Positions 41,815-51,048 are shown, numbered from the stretch's first letter. The stretch: 64,000 bases of DNA from Cupriavidus alkaliphilus (GCF_900094595.1 NZ_FMAD01000004.1:1-64000), one strand, 5' to 3'. Translations and numbers: made by a program. The notes: a model not told the origin generated them from the sequence alone.

Positions 41815-44637
41815 CTAGGCCGAAGCGGGCTCCAGGATCTGCCCGCCGCCATAGCTTGATTGCACCGGCACCGCGCCGCCCGCCGTCATCCTGATCGCGC
41901 AATACTTGAACTCGGGAATCTTGCCGAACGGGTCCAGCGCCGCGTTGGTCAGCTTGTTGATCGCCGCCTCGTAGTAGCAGAACGGCACGAACACCGCGCC
42001 GCGCGGCGTGCCGGCATCGGCGCGCGCATACAGCGTGACCTCGCCGCGCCGCGACGACAGCGTGACCACGCCGCCCGGCGTGCCGCCCAGCGCGTCGAGG
42101 TCCAGCGGATGCACCAGCGCCACCGGATCGGGTTCGAGCGCGTCGAGCACGCCGGCACGGCGCGTCATGCTGCCGGTATGCCAGTGCTCCAGCTGGCGCC
42201 CGGTGATTAGCACCATCGGATAGTCCGCATCGGGACGCTCCGCGGCCGGAATGATGTCGGCGGGGACAAAGCGGCCCCGGCCGGTGGCGGTCGGGAAGCT
42301 GTCCGTGAAAATCACCGGCTCGCCCGGATCGCCCTCTTCCATGCATGGATAGGTCACGGCGTGCTCGCGCTCCAGGCGCTCCCAGGTCATGCCGCCGATG
42401 CTCGGCATTGCCTGGCGCATCTCGTTGAACACGTCCTCCACGCTGTCGTAGCGCCAGTCCAGCCCCAGCTGCGCCGCCATCTGCTGGATGATCCACAGGT
42501 CCTGGCGCGCCTGCCCCGGCGGATTCAGCGCCTGCCGGCCGAGCTGCACGGTGCGGTCGGTGTTGGTGAAGGTGCCGGTCTTCTCGGGGAAGGCCGAGGC
42601 CGGCAGCACCACGTCCGCCAGGTACGCCGTCTCGGTCAGGAAGATGTCCTGCACCACCAGGTGGTCGAGCGAGGCCAGCGCTTCGCGCGCATGCTCGGCG
42701 TCGGGATCGGACATCGCCGGGTTCTCGCCCATGATGTACATGCCGCGCACTTCGCCACGCTCGATCGCCTGCATCACCTCGACCACGGTCAGGCCCGGCT
42801 GGCGGTCCAGCGGCATGCCCCACAGCGCCTCGAAGCTGGCGATCGCCAGCGGGTCGTCGACGCGCCGGTAGTCCGGGTACATCATCGGGATCAGCCCCGC
42901 GTCGGAAGCGCCCTGCACGTTATTCTGCCCGCGCAGCGGATGCAGGCCGGTGCCGGGCCGGCCGATCTGGCCCGTCATCAGCGCCAGCGCGATCAGGCAG
43001 CGCGCGTTGTCGGTGCCATGTACGTGCTGCGAGACGCCCATGCCCCACAGGATCATCGAACCCTTCGAGGTGGCATAGACGCGCGCGACCTCGCGGATGG
43101 TCTCGGCATCGATGCCGCAGATGGGTGCCATCAGCTCGGGGCTGTACGCGGCCACATTGCGCTGCAGCTCGTCGAAGCCGATGGTGCGGCTGTCGATGAA
43201 ATCCCGGTCAACCAGGCCCTCGTTGACGATCACATGCATCATCGCGTTGAGCAGCGCCACGTCGGCATCGGGCTTGAACTGCAGGAAGCGCCAGGCGAAG
43301 CGCGCCAGGTCGGAGCGGCGCGGATCGGCCACGATCAGTTTGGTGCCGTTCTTCACCGCGTTCTTGATCCAGCTGGCCGCGACCGGGTGGTTCACGGTCG
43401 GGTTGGCGCCGATCACGATCACCACCTCGGCCTTGTCGACGTCCATCACCGGGTTCGACACCGCGCCCGAGCCGATCCCTTCCAGCAGCGCCGCCACCGA
43501 CGACGCATGGCACAGCCGCGTGCAGTGATCGACGTTGTTGCTGCCGAAGCCGGTGCGCACCAGCTTCTGGAACAGGTAGGCCTCTTCATTGCTGCCCTTG
43601 GCCGAGCCAAACCCGGCCAGCGCGCGCTTGCCATGGGTGTCGCGGATCTGCGCGAGCTTGCCGCCGGCCAGCGCCAGCGCCTCTTCCCAGCTGGCTTCGC
43701 GGAACACGTCCATCACATGGTCGGGATCCATGACGAAATCGCCCTGCTTGGGCACGCCGTCGCGGCGCACCAGCGGCACCGTCAGCCGCTGCGGATGCTG
43801 GACGTAGTCAAAGCCGTAACGGCCTTTCACGCACAGGCGCTGGTGGTTGGCCGGGCCGTCGCGCCCTTCCACGAACAGGATGCGGTTGTCCTTGACGTTG
43901 TAGGTCAGCTGGCAGCCGACGCCGCAGTACGGGCACACCGATTCCACCTGCTTGTCCGGCACCGCCAGCGCGGCATCGCGCGCGGGCATCAGCGCGCCGG
44001 TCGGGCAGGCCTGCACGCATTCGCCGCAGGCGACGCAGGTGGAGGCGCCCATCGGGTCGTCCATGTCGAACACGATGCGCGCATCGTCGCCGCGCAGCGC
44101 CAGGCCGATCACGTCGTTGACCTGTTCGTCGCGGCAGGCGCGCAGGCAGCGGGTGCACTGGATGCAGGCATCCAGGTTGACCGCGATGGCAGGATGCGAC
44201 AGGTCCGCCGCCACGCGCTCGCGCGGGGCGAAGCGCGGCTTGCCGACTTCCAGCTTCGCCGCCCATTGGTCAAGCTCGTTGTTGCGCGTGTATTCCGCTT
44301 CCGGCATGTCCGACTGCAGCAGCTCCAGCACGGTGCGCTGGGCGCGCCGGGCGCGCTCGGATTCGGTCTGCACCTGCATGCCTGCGGCGGGATAGCGGCA
44401 GCAGGACGGCGCCAGCACGCGCTCGCCCTGGATCTCGACCATGCAGGCGCGGCAATTGCCGGCAGGCTCGAGGCCGTCCTTGTAGCACAGGTGCGGCACG
44501 TCGAAGCCTTCGCGCTGCGCCACCTTCAGCAGGCTTTCGCCGGGCTGCGCGCTGACTTCACGGCCGTTGAGCGTAAAGGTGACGGCTGGCTCGGCGGATT
44601 CGACTAGCGCGCGTTCGGCGCGGGTCAGTGCATTCAT
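41815..44637 (-). CDS. fdwA: NAD-dependent formate dehydrogenase, molybdopterin (Mo/W) catalytic subunit (FdwA/FdsA-like)
   Basis: The 940-residue protein oxidises formate to CO2. In order it has an N-terminal [2Fe-2S] domain (CYKDGLEPAGNCRACMVE), a His-Cys cluster region, two [4Fe-4S] motifs (CIQCTRCLRACRDE, CVACGECVQACPTG), the [4Fe-4S] of the catalytic part (CPYCGVGCQLTY), and the bis-MGD domain with a metal-ligand Cys in NNVDHCTRLCHASS. There is no in-frame selenocysteine TGA. The name fdwA (tungsten form of Cupriavidus) rests on the two-gene layout; the metal cannot be read from sequence. It is 26 bases after fdwB. Confidence 0.88.
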   Translation of the reverse strand: MNALTRAERALVESAEPAVTFTLNGREVSAQPGESLLKVAQREGFDVPHLCYKDGLEPAGNCRACMVEIQGERVLAPSCCRYPAAGMQVQTESERARRAQRTVLELLQSDMPEAEYTRNNELDQWAAKLEVGKPRFAPRERVAADLSHPAIAVNLDACIQCTRCLRACRDEQVNDVIGLALRGDDARIVFDMDDPMGASTCVACGECVQACPTGALMPARDAALAVPDKQVESVCPYCGVGCQLTYNVKDNRILFVEGRDGPANHQRLCVKGRYGFDYVQHPQRLTVPLVRRDGVPKQGDFVMDPDHVMDVFREASWEEALALAGGKLAQIRDTHGKRALAGFGSAKGSNEEAYLFQKLVRTGFGSNNVDHCTRLCHASSVAALLEGIGSGAVSNPVMDVDKAEVVIVIGANPTVNHPVAASWIKNAVKNGTKLIVADPRRSDLARFAWRFLQFKPDADVALLNAMMHVIVNEGLVDRDFIDSRTIGFDELQRNVAAYSPELMAPICGIDAETIREVARVYATSKGSMILWGMGVSQHVHGTDNARCLIALALMTGQIGRPGTGLHPLRGQNNVQGASDAGLIPMMYPDYRRVDDPLAIASFEALWGMPLDRQPGLTVVEVMQAIERGEVRGMYIMGENPAMSDPDAEHAREALASLDHLVVQDIFLTETAYLADVVLPASAFPEKTGTFTNTDRTVQLGRQALNPPGQARQDLWIIQQMAAQLGLDWRYDSVEDVFNEMRQAMPSIGGMTWERLEREHAVTYPCMEEGDPGEPVIFTDSFPTATGRGRFVPADIIPAAERPDADYPMVLITGRQLEHWHTGSMTRRAGVLDALEPDPVALVHPLDLDALGGTPGGVVTLSSRRGEVTLYARADAGTPRGAVFVPFCYYEAAINKLTNAALDPFGKIPEFKYCAIRMTAGGAVPVQSSYGGGQILEPASA

Positions 44638-44663
44638 GTCTGTCTCTCAGGCTCGGGCCAGCA

Positions 44664-46373
44664 TCAGGCCAGTTCGTGCGGGAAGTACTTGATCACGCAG
44701 TCGACGGGGTTCGGCGCGGCCTGTCCCAGGCCGCAGATCGAGGCATCGCGCATCACCGCGGACAGGTCATCCAGCGCCGCCAGGTCCCACTTCGGCTGGC
44801 GGATCAGGTCCAGCGCCTTGGCCGTGCCGGTGCGGCACGGCGTGCATTGCCCGCACGACTCATGCTTGAAGAAATGCATCAGATTGCGCGCCGCCTGCGT
44901 GGCGCTGTCGTGGTCGGACAGGATCACGATCGCGGCCGAGCCGATAAAGCAGCCGTAGGGCTGCAGCGTGTCGAAGTCCAGCGGGATATTGCCCAGCGCC
45001 GCCGGCAGGATGCCACCCGACGCGCCGCCCGGCAGGTAGCCGTAGAACGCATGGCCGTCGAGCATGCCGCCGCAGTATTCGTCGATCAGCTCGCGCACCG
45101 TGATCCCGGCCGGCGCCAGGTGCACGCCAGGTCGTTTGACCCGGCCAGAGACCGAGAACGAACGCAGCCCCTTGCGCCCGTTGCGCCCCTGCGAGGCAAA
45201 CCACTCGGCGCCCTTCTCGATGATGTCGCGCACCCAGTACAGGGTTTCGAAGTTGTGCTCGAGCGTCGGCCGGCCGAACAGGCCCACCTGTGCCACATAG
45301 GGCGGGCGCAGCCGCGGCATGCCACGCTTGCCTTCGATCGATTCGATCATCGCCGATTCTTCGCCGCAGATATACGCGCCCGCGCCACGACGCAGCTCGA
45401 TGCGCGGCAGGCCCGGAACCGGCGGGTCCTGCTGCAGTTGCCGCAAGGCTTCGGCCAGCAGCGCGCGGCAGCCGGCGTACTCGTCGCGCAGGTAGATGTA
45501 GATCGCCGCCACGTCGACCACGCGCGCCGCGATCAGCATGCCCTCGAGGAAGCGGTGCGGATCGCGTTCCAGGTAGACGCGGTCCTTGAAGGTGCCGGGC
45601 TCGCCTTCGTCGATATTGACCGCCATCAGCCGCGGCGCGGCTTCGCCACGCACGATGCGCCATTTGCGCCCGGTCGGGAAGCCCGCGCCGCCCAGGCCGC
45701 GCAGGCCGGAATCTTCCATCGTGGCGAGTACCGCGGCCGGATCGACCCCGCCGCCGGCCAGGTCCTTCAGCAAGGCATAGCCGCCGTCGCGCCGGTAAGC
45801 GTCGTAGTCGATATGGGGTTCGGGCGCATGGCGCACCGCTTTGGCCTGCACGGCGGTGCCGATCGCCTCGGCGCTTGCATGGTCGACCGGGTTCTGCCCG
45901 ACCAGCGCGGCGGGCGCCTTCTCGCAGCGGCCGATGCAGGGGGCGGCGATCACGCGCACCTCGGTGCCGAGCAGCGCCGGCAGCTTGTCGATCAGCGCCT
46001 GCGCACCGGCCAGCTCGCAGGCAATGCCTTCGCATACGCGCACGGTCAGCGCGGGCGGCGGCGCGATCTGGCCGTCGGCATCCTCGCGCACTACGTCGAA
46101 GTGGTGGTAGAAGGTGGCGACCTCGTAGACCTCTGTCATCGACAGCCGCAGCTCGCTGGCCAGCGCCACCAGGTGCGGCATGGCGAGCTGGCCGTAGCGG
46201 TCGTTGATGCAGTGCAGGTGTTCGATCAGCAGGTCGCGCCGGCGGGGCATGTCGCCCAGCGCCACGCGCACTTCGGCCAGCGCGGCCGCGTCGACCTGCC
46301 GGCCCTTGGGCTGGCGGCGCTTGCGCTGCCGGCTGAGGCCCGTCGCCTCGAGGGGAATGACAACCTGGTTCAT
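44664..46373 (-). CDS. fdwB: NAD-dependent formate dehydrogenase, fused diaphorase subunit (FdwB-like)
   Basis: The 569-residue protein joins two parts that are separate (FdsG and FdsB) in the classical fds operon. The first 160 residues are NuoE-like with four Cys for a [2Fe-2S] cluster (CEGIACELAG, CIGRCEKAP). The remainder is NuoF-like with FMN site GLRGLGGAGFPTGRKW, NAD site GAGAYICGEESAMIESIEG and [4Fe-4S] motif ESCGQCTPCRTG. It passes electrons from the formate site to NAD+. It lies between oxlT and fdwA on the same strand; no fdsC or fdsD accessory genes are present. Confidence 0.88.
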   Translation of the reverse strand: MNQVVIPLEATGLSRQRKRRQPKGRQVDAAALAEVRVALGDMPRRRDLLIEHLHCINDRYGQLAMPHLVALASELRLSMTEVYEVATFYHHFDVVREDADGQIAPPPALTVRVCEGIACELAGAQALIDKLPALLGTEVRVIAAPCIGRCEKAPAALVGQNPVDHASAEAIGTAVQAKAVRHAPEPHIDYDAYRRDGGYALLKDLAGGGVDPAAVLATMEDSGLRGLGGAGFPTGRKWRIVRGEAAPRLMAVNIDEGEPGTFKDRVYLERDPHRFLEGMLIAARVVDVAAIYIYLRDEYAGCRALLAEALRQLQQDPPVPGLPRIELRRGAGAYICGEESAMIESIEGKRGMPRLRPPYVAQVGLFGRPTLEHNFETLYWVRDIIEKGAEWFASQGRNGRKGLRSFSVSGRVKRPGVHLAPAGITVRELIDEYCGGMLDGHAFYGYLPGGASGGILPAALGNIPLDFDTLQPYGCFIGSAAIVILSDHDSATQAARNLMHFFKHESCGQCTPCRTGTAKALDLIRQPKWDLAALDDLSAVMRDASICGLGQAAPNPVDCVIKYFPHELA

Positions 46374-46556
46374 GGCGTGCCTGGATGTTGATTGTGGGGT
46401 ATGCGCTGCGCGATCAGGAAGGCGCCCGGCGGGCCGCCCTCCTGTCGTGCCTTGTTGTTGTCGTATTGTGCTACCGCGCGCGGCGGCTGTGCAGGCATCG
46501 CAGCCGCACGCGCCCGGGTACTGCCGGCGCCGGTGGGTGCCGTACTGCTTTCTTCA

Positions 46557-47876
46557 TCAGGTCAGGTCTTCGGGCACGGTACGGTAGCCCATCGGCGCCG
46601 CCGTGTTGGCATGCACGTACTTGCGGGCATGGGCCTCGCGCATGGGCTTGAGCACGAACAGCGCCATCGCCGCGGTCAGCGCCGCCATGCCAGCGGCCAC
46701 CATGAACACCGCATGCCAGCTGCCGGTGGCGGCGGTGATCACGCTGGAGAACGGCACCAGCAACGCGGCCGTGCCCTTGGCGGTGTACAGCAGGCCGGCA
46801 TTGGTGGCGGCAAACTTGGGCCCGAAGGTGTCGCCGCAGGTGGCCGGGAACAGGCTGTAGATCTCGCCCCAGGCGAAGAACACCACGCCCGTCAGCACCA
46901 CGAAGGCAACCGGATGGTGGCCGTACTTCGATAGCAGCAGGATGCCGACGGCCTCGACCGCGAAGGCGAAGAACATGGTGCGTTCACGCCCGATATGGTC
47001 GGAGATCCAGCCGAAGAACGGACGCGTCAGGCCATTGAGCACGCGGTCGATGGTCAGCGCGAAGGTCAGCGCCGGCAGCGTCAGGCCGAGGATGGAGATC
47101 GGCGCCTCGTGCAGGCCGAAGTCCTTGGCGATCGGGCCCAGCTGCGCGGTGGCCATCAGGCCGCCGGCGGCCATCATCACGAACATCGCGTACATGACCC
47201 AGAAGATCGGCGACTTCAGCACCTCGCGCGGCGACGCGTTGTAGGTGGCGGCAGTCTTCAGCGTGGTCTTGACCTCGCTCAGGATCTTGGCCGACGGCGG
47301 GTACAGGGCCATGCCGAGGATGAATACCACCAGCCCCTGGCCCAGGCCGAACCACAGGAATGCCGCTTCATAGCCCGAGGTCTTGATCATGTTGGCGATC
47401 GGCACCACGGTGAGTGCCGAGCCGGCGCCGAAGCCCGCCGCGGTAATCCCCGCCGCCAGGCCGCGGCGATTCGGGAACCACTTCAGCGCATTGCCCACGC
47501 AGGTGCCATACACCGCGCCCGCGCCCAGGCCGCCGATGGCCGCCGCGACGTAAAGCATGGGCAGCGAGGACGCCACCGAGTTGAGCGCCCAGGCCACCGC
47601 GCACAGCAGGCCGCCGCCCACCACCACCGGGCGCGGGCCGTACTTGTCGACCAGGTAGCCCTCGATCGGCACCAGCCAGGTTTCGGTCACAACGAAGATG
47701 GTGAATGCGACCTGGATCGCGGTACGGCCCCAGCCGTATTTGTCGTCGATCGGGTTGACGAACAGGGTCCAGCCATACTGCATGTTGGCGATCATCGCCA
47801 TGCAGATCACGCCGAATACCAGTTGCACCCACGGCGACGCAAAGCGCGACGTGGACTCCGTCTGCTGCAATTCCAT
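46557..47876 (-). CDS. oxlT: OxlT-like oxalate/formate antiporter (major facilitator superfamily)
   Basis: The 439-residue protein has 12 helices and the OxlT N-terminal pattern (MIANMQYGWTLFVNPIDDKYGWGRTAIQVAFT), with basic residues in late helices that bind the dicarboxylate. It exchanges external oxalate for internal formate. AAGGAGACATC precedes the ATG. A promoter overlapped by the shared GTATGTGATATATCA element lies about 100 bases upstream. The fdwB gene follows after 183 bases, so import and formate oxidation may be co-expressed. Confidence 0.88.
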   Translation of the reverse strand: MELQQTESTSRFASPWVQLVFGVICMAMIANMQYGWTLFVNPIDDKYGWGRTAIQVAFTIFVVTETWLVPIEGYLVDKYGPRPVVVGGGLLCAVAWALNSVASSLPMLYVAAAIGGLGAGAVYGTCVGNALKWFPNRRGLAAGITAAGFGAGSALTVVPIANMIKTSGYEAAFLWFGLGQGLVVFILGMALYPPSAKILSEVKTTLKTAATYNASPREVLKSPIFWVMYAMFVMMAAGGLMATAQLGPIAKDFGLHEAPISILGLTLPALTFALTIDRVLNGLTRPFFGWISDHIGRERTMFFAFAVEAVGILLLSKYGHHPVAFVVLTGVVFFAWGEIYSLFPATCGDTFGPKFAATNAGLLYTAKGTAALLVPFSSVITAATGSWHAVFMVAAGMAALTAAMALFVLKPMREAHARKYVHANTAAPMGYRTVPEDLT

Positions 47877-47978
47877 GATGTCTCCTTATAGCGGCGAACC
47901 GCCAAGGTGGAAGATGGGCGCCTGTAGACGCCTCTGCGTTGACTCTCGGTCGAAGAACAGCTGAGCCGTTCTAGTGCT

Positions 47979-48008
47979 ATACGGTATGTGATATATCAGG
48001 TAAGTCAA
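47979..48008 (-). promoter_or_regulatory. oxlT promoter overlapped by oxalate-regulon element (site A)
   Basis: On the minus strand TTGACT (48008-48003) is 16 bases from TACCGT (47986-47981). Between and over the -10 lies the element that reads GTATGTGATATATCA on the plus strand (47984-47998), centred on the palindrome TGATATATCA. The surrounding 21 bases (47979-47999) are identical to those at 59596-59616 before oxc. The overlap with the core promoter suggests repressor control. Confidence 0.72.
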
Positions 48009-48513
48009 GCGTATTCGTCGCGGCTGTGCAGCATTCAGCCGCGTTACCTGGCGCCTTAACCGTCACTGCGTGCGTGCGACTGGTGTGCACGCAGCATCAA
48101 TGTCGGTTCCGGCGACATCAAGAGTCATTGGAAATCAAGCAGTTACCTCGCGTTGGATCATAAATCGGCCAACGCACGGCATCCGCAAGCATGCCGGGGA
48201 TCGCGCCATCGAAAAACCGGGAAAACGATCAGTTCGGGAAAGTCCCTAGATGCAGACATGGATGCCTGGCCGTGTCCGTTTCGATATGGCAGGTCGTTGA
48301 ATCCACTCGGGTCCTGGCACACACAGCGCCGATGGCGAGACCAGAAACGCGCGCGAAGAGGCGCCAGGGCGTTCGCTATAGCGAACTGAGAGGAAGATAA
48401 GGAGGGATGAGGAGAGTGGCGGCCGTGCTCGCCGTAATGGTCGCAAGGGATGCCGGCCGCTACAGCCCTTGCCAACGGCGCTTCAGCGCGAAAGCGCTGC
48501 GCGCCGGCGTGCT
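48009..48513. other. Region without a supported gene
   Basis: Upstream of the oxlT promoter this stretch holds only short open frames on both strands without ribosome sites or recognisable products. The one longest on the plus strand (48153-48389) shows no conserved-looking composition. CAGCGC-GAAA-GCGCTG at 48484-48499 is a perfect hairpin just past the end of the small membrane-protein gene, with no T tract. Confidence 0.45.
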
Positions 48514-48732
48514 TCAGGCATAGGCGAGTTCGCCAGCGGCCGGCACGATGCGCGACGCGCTGGTGCGGCCCACGCCGTCGCTGTGCTGGTTCGAGCCCAG
48601 GCCGGCAAAGCGGCCGTGATCCTGCGCGGTTACCAGAACATCCATGGGCAGGCGCGTGGCCAGCAGCGTGGTCACGCCCACACCGACAGCAATCAGGGCC
48701 AGGCCAAGGGCGACGAGAAGAGCGACTTCCAT
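48514..48732 (-). CDS. 72-residue single-span membrane protein, candidate oxalate-regulon member
   Basis: I do not recognise a family. GGAG lies eight bases before the ATG. The product begins with a hydrophobic helix (VALLVALGLALIAVGVGVTTLLA) followed by a soluble tail (TAQDHGRFAGLGSNQHSDGVGRT), so it should sit in the inner membrane. It has an excellent promoter (48768-48796), and a close variant of the element found before oxlT and oxc lies just upstream of that promoter. Its function in oxalate metabolism is unknown. Confidence 0.68.
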   Translation of the reverse strand: MEVALLVALGLALIAVGVGVTTLLATRLPMDVLVTAQDHGRFAGLGSNQHSDGVGRTSASRIVPAAGELAYA

Positions 48733-48767
48733 TTTGAAAACTCCGAACGTTGTGATCAGGAGTTTTC

Positions 48768-48796
48768 ATTATATGCTGCGCCGCACTATGTGTAAA
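48768..48796 (-). promoter_or_regulatory. Sigma-70 promoter of the 72-residue membrane protein gene
   Basis: On the minus strand TTTACA (48796-48791) and TATAAT (48773-48768) are 17 bases apart, close to the ideal sigma-70 arrangement. The predicted transcript starts about 28 bases before the start codon. Confidence 0.8.
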
Positions 48797-48802
48797 TATC
48801 CT

Positions 48803-48817
48803 GTATGTAATATATCA
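48803..48817 (-). promoter_or_regulatory. Oxalate-regulon element, variant (site D)
   Basis: GTATGTAATATATCA on the plus strand matches the element of oxlT and oxc at 14 of 15 bases. It begins six bases upstream of the -35 of the small membrane-protein promoter, a position more typical of activation or of competition than of direct promoter occlusion. Confidence 0.65.
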
Positions 48818-48866
48818 ATAGAGGTTTTGCACTAATCCAACTCCACCCGTTGCCGGGCCCTCCTGC

Positions 48867-49790
48867 TTACACCGTCGTCGCTTCGCGCCTGCGAACAGGC
48901 GGCTCCTGGTACTCCTGGCCACGCAAGGTGTCCCAGATCGCGGCGGCGTTGGGCTTGAGCGACCGGCTCTTGCGCCGCACCAGCATCACTGTCGATGTCA
49001 CTTGCGGGCGCAGCGGCCGCATCACGGCGGCCGGATGCATGCCACCGGCCTGCGCCCGCGACGGCACCACGCCAATGCCCAGCCCCAGCGCCACCATGCC
49101 GAACACCGCCGCGAAATGGCCCAGCAACTGCAGCGAACCGGCGCGCACGTGATAGCTGCTGAGCGCCTTTTCCACCACGGGCTGCACGCCGCACTGCTGG
49201 TCCAGCGTCAGTACACTGGCATCGCACAGGTCGCCCCACCCTACCGTGTCGTGCTGGGCCAGCGGGTGCTTGGCGGGCAGGACGGCGTAATAGGGGTCAA
49301 CGCACAACGGCTCGCAATACAGGTCATCGCCGGCGCGCGGATCGGTGGCGATGCCGAAGTCGACCTCGCCGCTGCGCACGCTCTGCAGCACCGATTCCTG
49401 CGGACGGTCCTTCAGGTGGATGGCGATTGCCGGCCACGCCTGCCGGCACCCGGCAAGCCAGGTCGGCAGCGACATCGAGCTCAGCACCGGGTCCGACGCG
49501 ATCTGCACCAGGCCCTGGCACGGGCGGCTGGCGCTCTGGCTGTCGCGCAAGGTCTGCTCCACCTCTTCGATCAGGTGGCAGATGCGCTGGGACAGGTGCT
49601 GGCCCGCGTCGGTCAGTTCCACCTGGCGCGTGGTGCGGTCGAACAGCCGCTGGTCGATCTCTTCTTCCAGCTCGCGCACGCTGCGGCTGACCGCGGATTG
49701 CGTCAGGCCCAATTCGACCGCGGCGCGGGTAAAGCTCTTGTGCCGCGCCACGGCGGCAAACGCCTTCAGTTGCGGGAGCGAGATATTCAT
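48867..49790 (-). CDS. LysR-family transcriptional regulator between oxalate genes
   Basis: The 307-residue protein has the LysR DNA-binding domain (ARHKSFTRAAVELGLTQSAVSRSVRELEEEIDQRL) and a substrate-binding domain. It starts at ATG 49790. It lies 134 bases beyond the small membrane-protein gene and is on the same strand as oxlT. It is the nearest DNA-binding protein to the oxlT element, but that element is an AT palindrome unlike a LysR T-N11-A box, so a link is uncertain. Confidence 0.88.
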   Translation of the reverse strand: MNISLPQLKAFAAVARHKSFTRAAVELGLTQSAVSRSVRELEEEIDQRLFDRTTRQVELTDAGQHLSQRICHLIEEVEQTLRDSQSASRPCQGLVQIASDPVLSSMSLPTWLAGCRQAWPAIAIHLKDRPQESVLQSVRSGEVDFGIATDPRAGDDLYCEPLCVDPYYAVLPAKHPLAQHDTVGWGDLCDASVLTLDQQCGVQPVVEKALSSYHVRAGSLQLLGHFAAVFGMVALGLGIGVVPSRAQAGGMHPAAVMRPLRPQVTSTVMLVRRKSRSLKPNAAAIWDTLRGQEYQEPPVRRREATTV

Positions 49791-50099
49791 GGCCTGCTCC
49801 CCTGCCCCATGCCGGCCTGGCTGGGGCTAAGCCTGTTGTCTTCAGGCATGGCACGGCGCCGCGGGGCACGCGCGGTTGCGTTCGGTCCGGTCACGGTAGT
49901 CTCCTTGGTGTTTGGCGTGGCTGTCGGCAGCCATCGTTGTTATCGGCCGTGCTGGTGGCCGGCGGCGGGCTCCTGCCGGAGTGCCGGATTCGGGCGGGTC
50001 ATGGAAAAGCTGACGATTGATGCTACTTGAATCTAAGATCAGTAATGCATAAAGTTTTTTATCGTTTATATAGCGGATCGTTTATAGGACGGGAGCCGG
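49791..50099. promoter_or_regulatory. Divergent promoter region of two LysR genes, with ATCGTTTATA direct repeats
   Basis: The 309-base gap has no gene. Its right end is AT-rich and holds two direct copies of ATCGTTTATA at 50061-50070 and 50077-50086, 16 bases apart, immediately before the plus-strand LysR gene. A third, inverted copy lies just after that gene (51049-51058). The spacing fits a LysR autoregulatory site. Confidence 0.6.
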
Positions 50100-51041
50100 A
50101 TGAAGAACGCCACCCTGCGGCAGCTGAAGGTCTTCGAGACCGTTGCCCGCCATATGAGCTTTTCCCGCGCCGCCGAGGAACTGCACCTGACCCAGCCCGC
50201 GGTGTCGACACAGGTGCGGCAACTGGAACACCACGTGGGGCTGCCGCTGTTCGAGCAACTCGGCAAGAAGATCTACCTGACCCCGGCGGGCCATGAAATG
50301 CTGCATTACAGCCGCAGCATCATCCAGCAGTTCCGCGAGGCCGAAGACGCCATGTCGCAGCTCAAGGGCATCTCCGGCGGGCGCCTCAATGTCGCGGTGA
50401 TCAGCGCCGGCGATTACTTCTTTCCACGGCTGCTGGCGGAATTCATGGACCGCCACGCGGGCGTGACGCTGAACCTGGCCGTGCATAACCGCGAAGAACT
50501 GCTGCACCAGCTGGCCGGCAACCTGACCGACCTTGCCGTGATGGTGCGCCCGCCCGAGGGCATGGATACCATCAATGAGGCCTTTGCCCCGCACCCCTAC
50601 GTGATCGTCGCCGCGCCCAGCCACCCGCTGGTGGGCAAGCGCAAGATCCCGCTGGCCGCACTGGCCGACGAGGCCTTTGTCTCGCGCGAGAAGGGCTCGG
50701 ACACCTGGAACTCGATGCAGGAGGGCTTTGCCGGCCGGCTGTCGAACCTGCGCATCGCCATGGAAATCAAGAGCACCGAGACCATCAAGCAGGCCGTGAT
50801 CGCCAATATGGGCATCGCCTTCCTGTCGGCGCATACGGTGGGCCTGGAACTGCAGGCAGGCAAGCTTGCCGTGCTCGATATCGAAGGCTTTCCGGTGATG
50901 CTCAACTGGTACGTGGTGCACCGCAAGAACAAGCGGCTGCCGCCGGTGGCGCTGGCGTTCAAGCAGTTCCTGATGGAAGAAGGCGCCGACCTGATCCAGA
51001 CCATCACGGGGGTGGAAGGCTTGATCCGCCAGGATGCCTGA
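50100..51041 (+). CDS. LysR-family regulator, CbbR-like branch
   Basis: The 313-residue protein has a LysR helix-turn-helix (ARHMSFSRAAEELHLTQPAVSTQVRQLEHHVG) and a long sensing domain (GRLNVAVISAGDYFFPRLLAEF, KSTETIKQAVIANMGIAFLSAHTV). The sequence resembles CbbR, the RuBisCO-operon regulator, more than other LysR types, yet no Calvin-cycle genes are in the window. Repeats of ATCGTTTATA before and after it suggest control of itself and of the small gene at 51158. Confidence 0.85.
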   Translation: MKNATLRQLKVFETVARHMSFSRAAEELHLTQPAVSTQVRQLEHHVGLPLFEQLGKKIYLTPAGHEMLHYSRSIIQQFREAEDAMSQLKGISGGRLNVAVISAGDYFFPRLLAEFMDRHAGVTLNLAVHNREELLHQLAGNLTDLAVMVRPPEGMDTINEAFAPHPYVIVAAPSHPLVGKRKIPLAALADEAFVSREKGSDTWNSMQEGFAGRLSNLRIAMEIKSTETIKQAVIANMGIAFLSAHTVGLELQAGKLAVLDIEGFPVMLNWYVVHRKNKRLPPVALAFKQFLMEEGADLIQTITGVEGLIRQDA

Positions 51042-51048
51042 ACAGTTG

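Noticed and set aside
42361..44607. A 748-codon plus-strand frame opposite the formate dehydrogenase catalytic subunit gene
   Set aside because: Shadow of fdwA, which has all iron-sulfur and molybdopterin motifs.
41815..44637. Possible selenocysteine formate dehydrogenase
   Set aside because: The metal-ligand position is an ordinary Cys codon and the frame has no internal TGA.
48153..48389. A 78-codon plus-strand frame in the region upstream of oxlT
   Set aside because: No ribosome site and no conserved-looking features; too weak to call a gene.
48484..48499. Perfect CAGCGC-GAAA-GCGCTG hairpin as a terminator of the 72-residue gene
   Set aside because: No U tract follows on the minus strand; a stabilising or chance hairpin is as likely.
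50100..51041. CbbR regulator of a Calvin-cycle operon
   Set aside because: The protein resembles CbbR but no RuBisCO or Calvin-cycle gene is present, so the gene symbol was not assigned.
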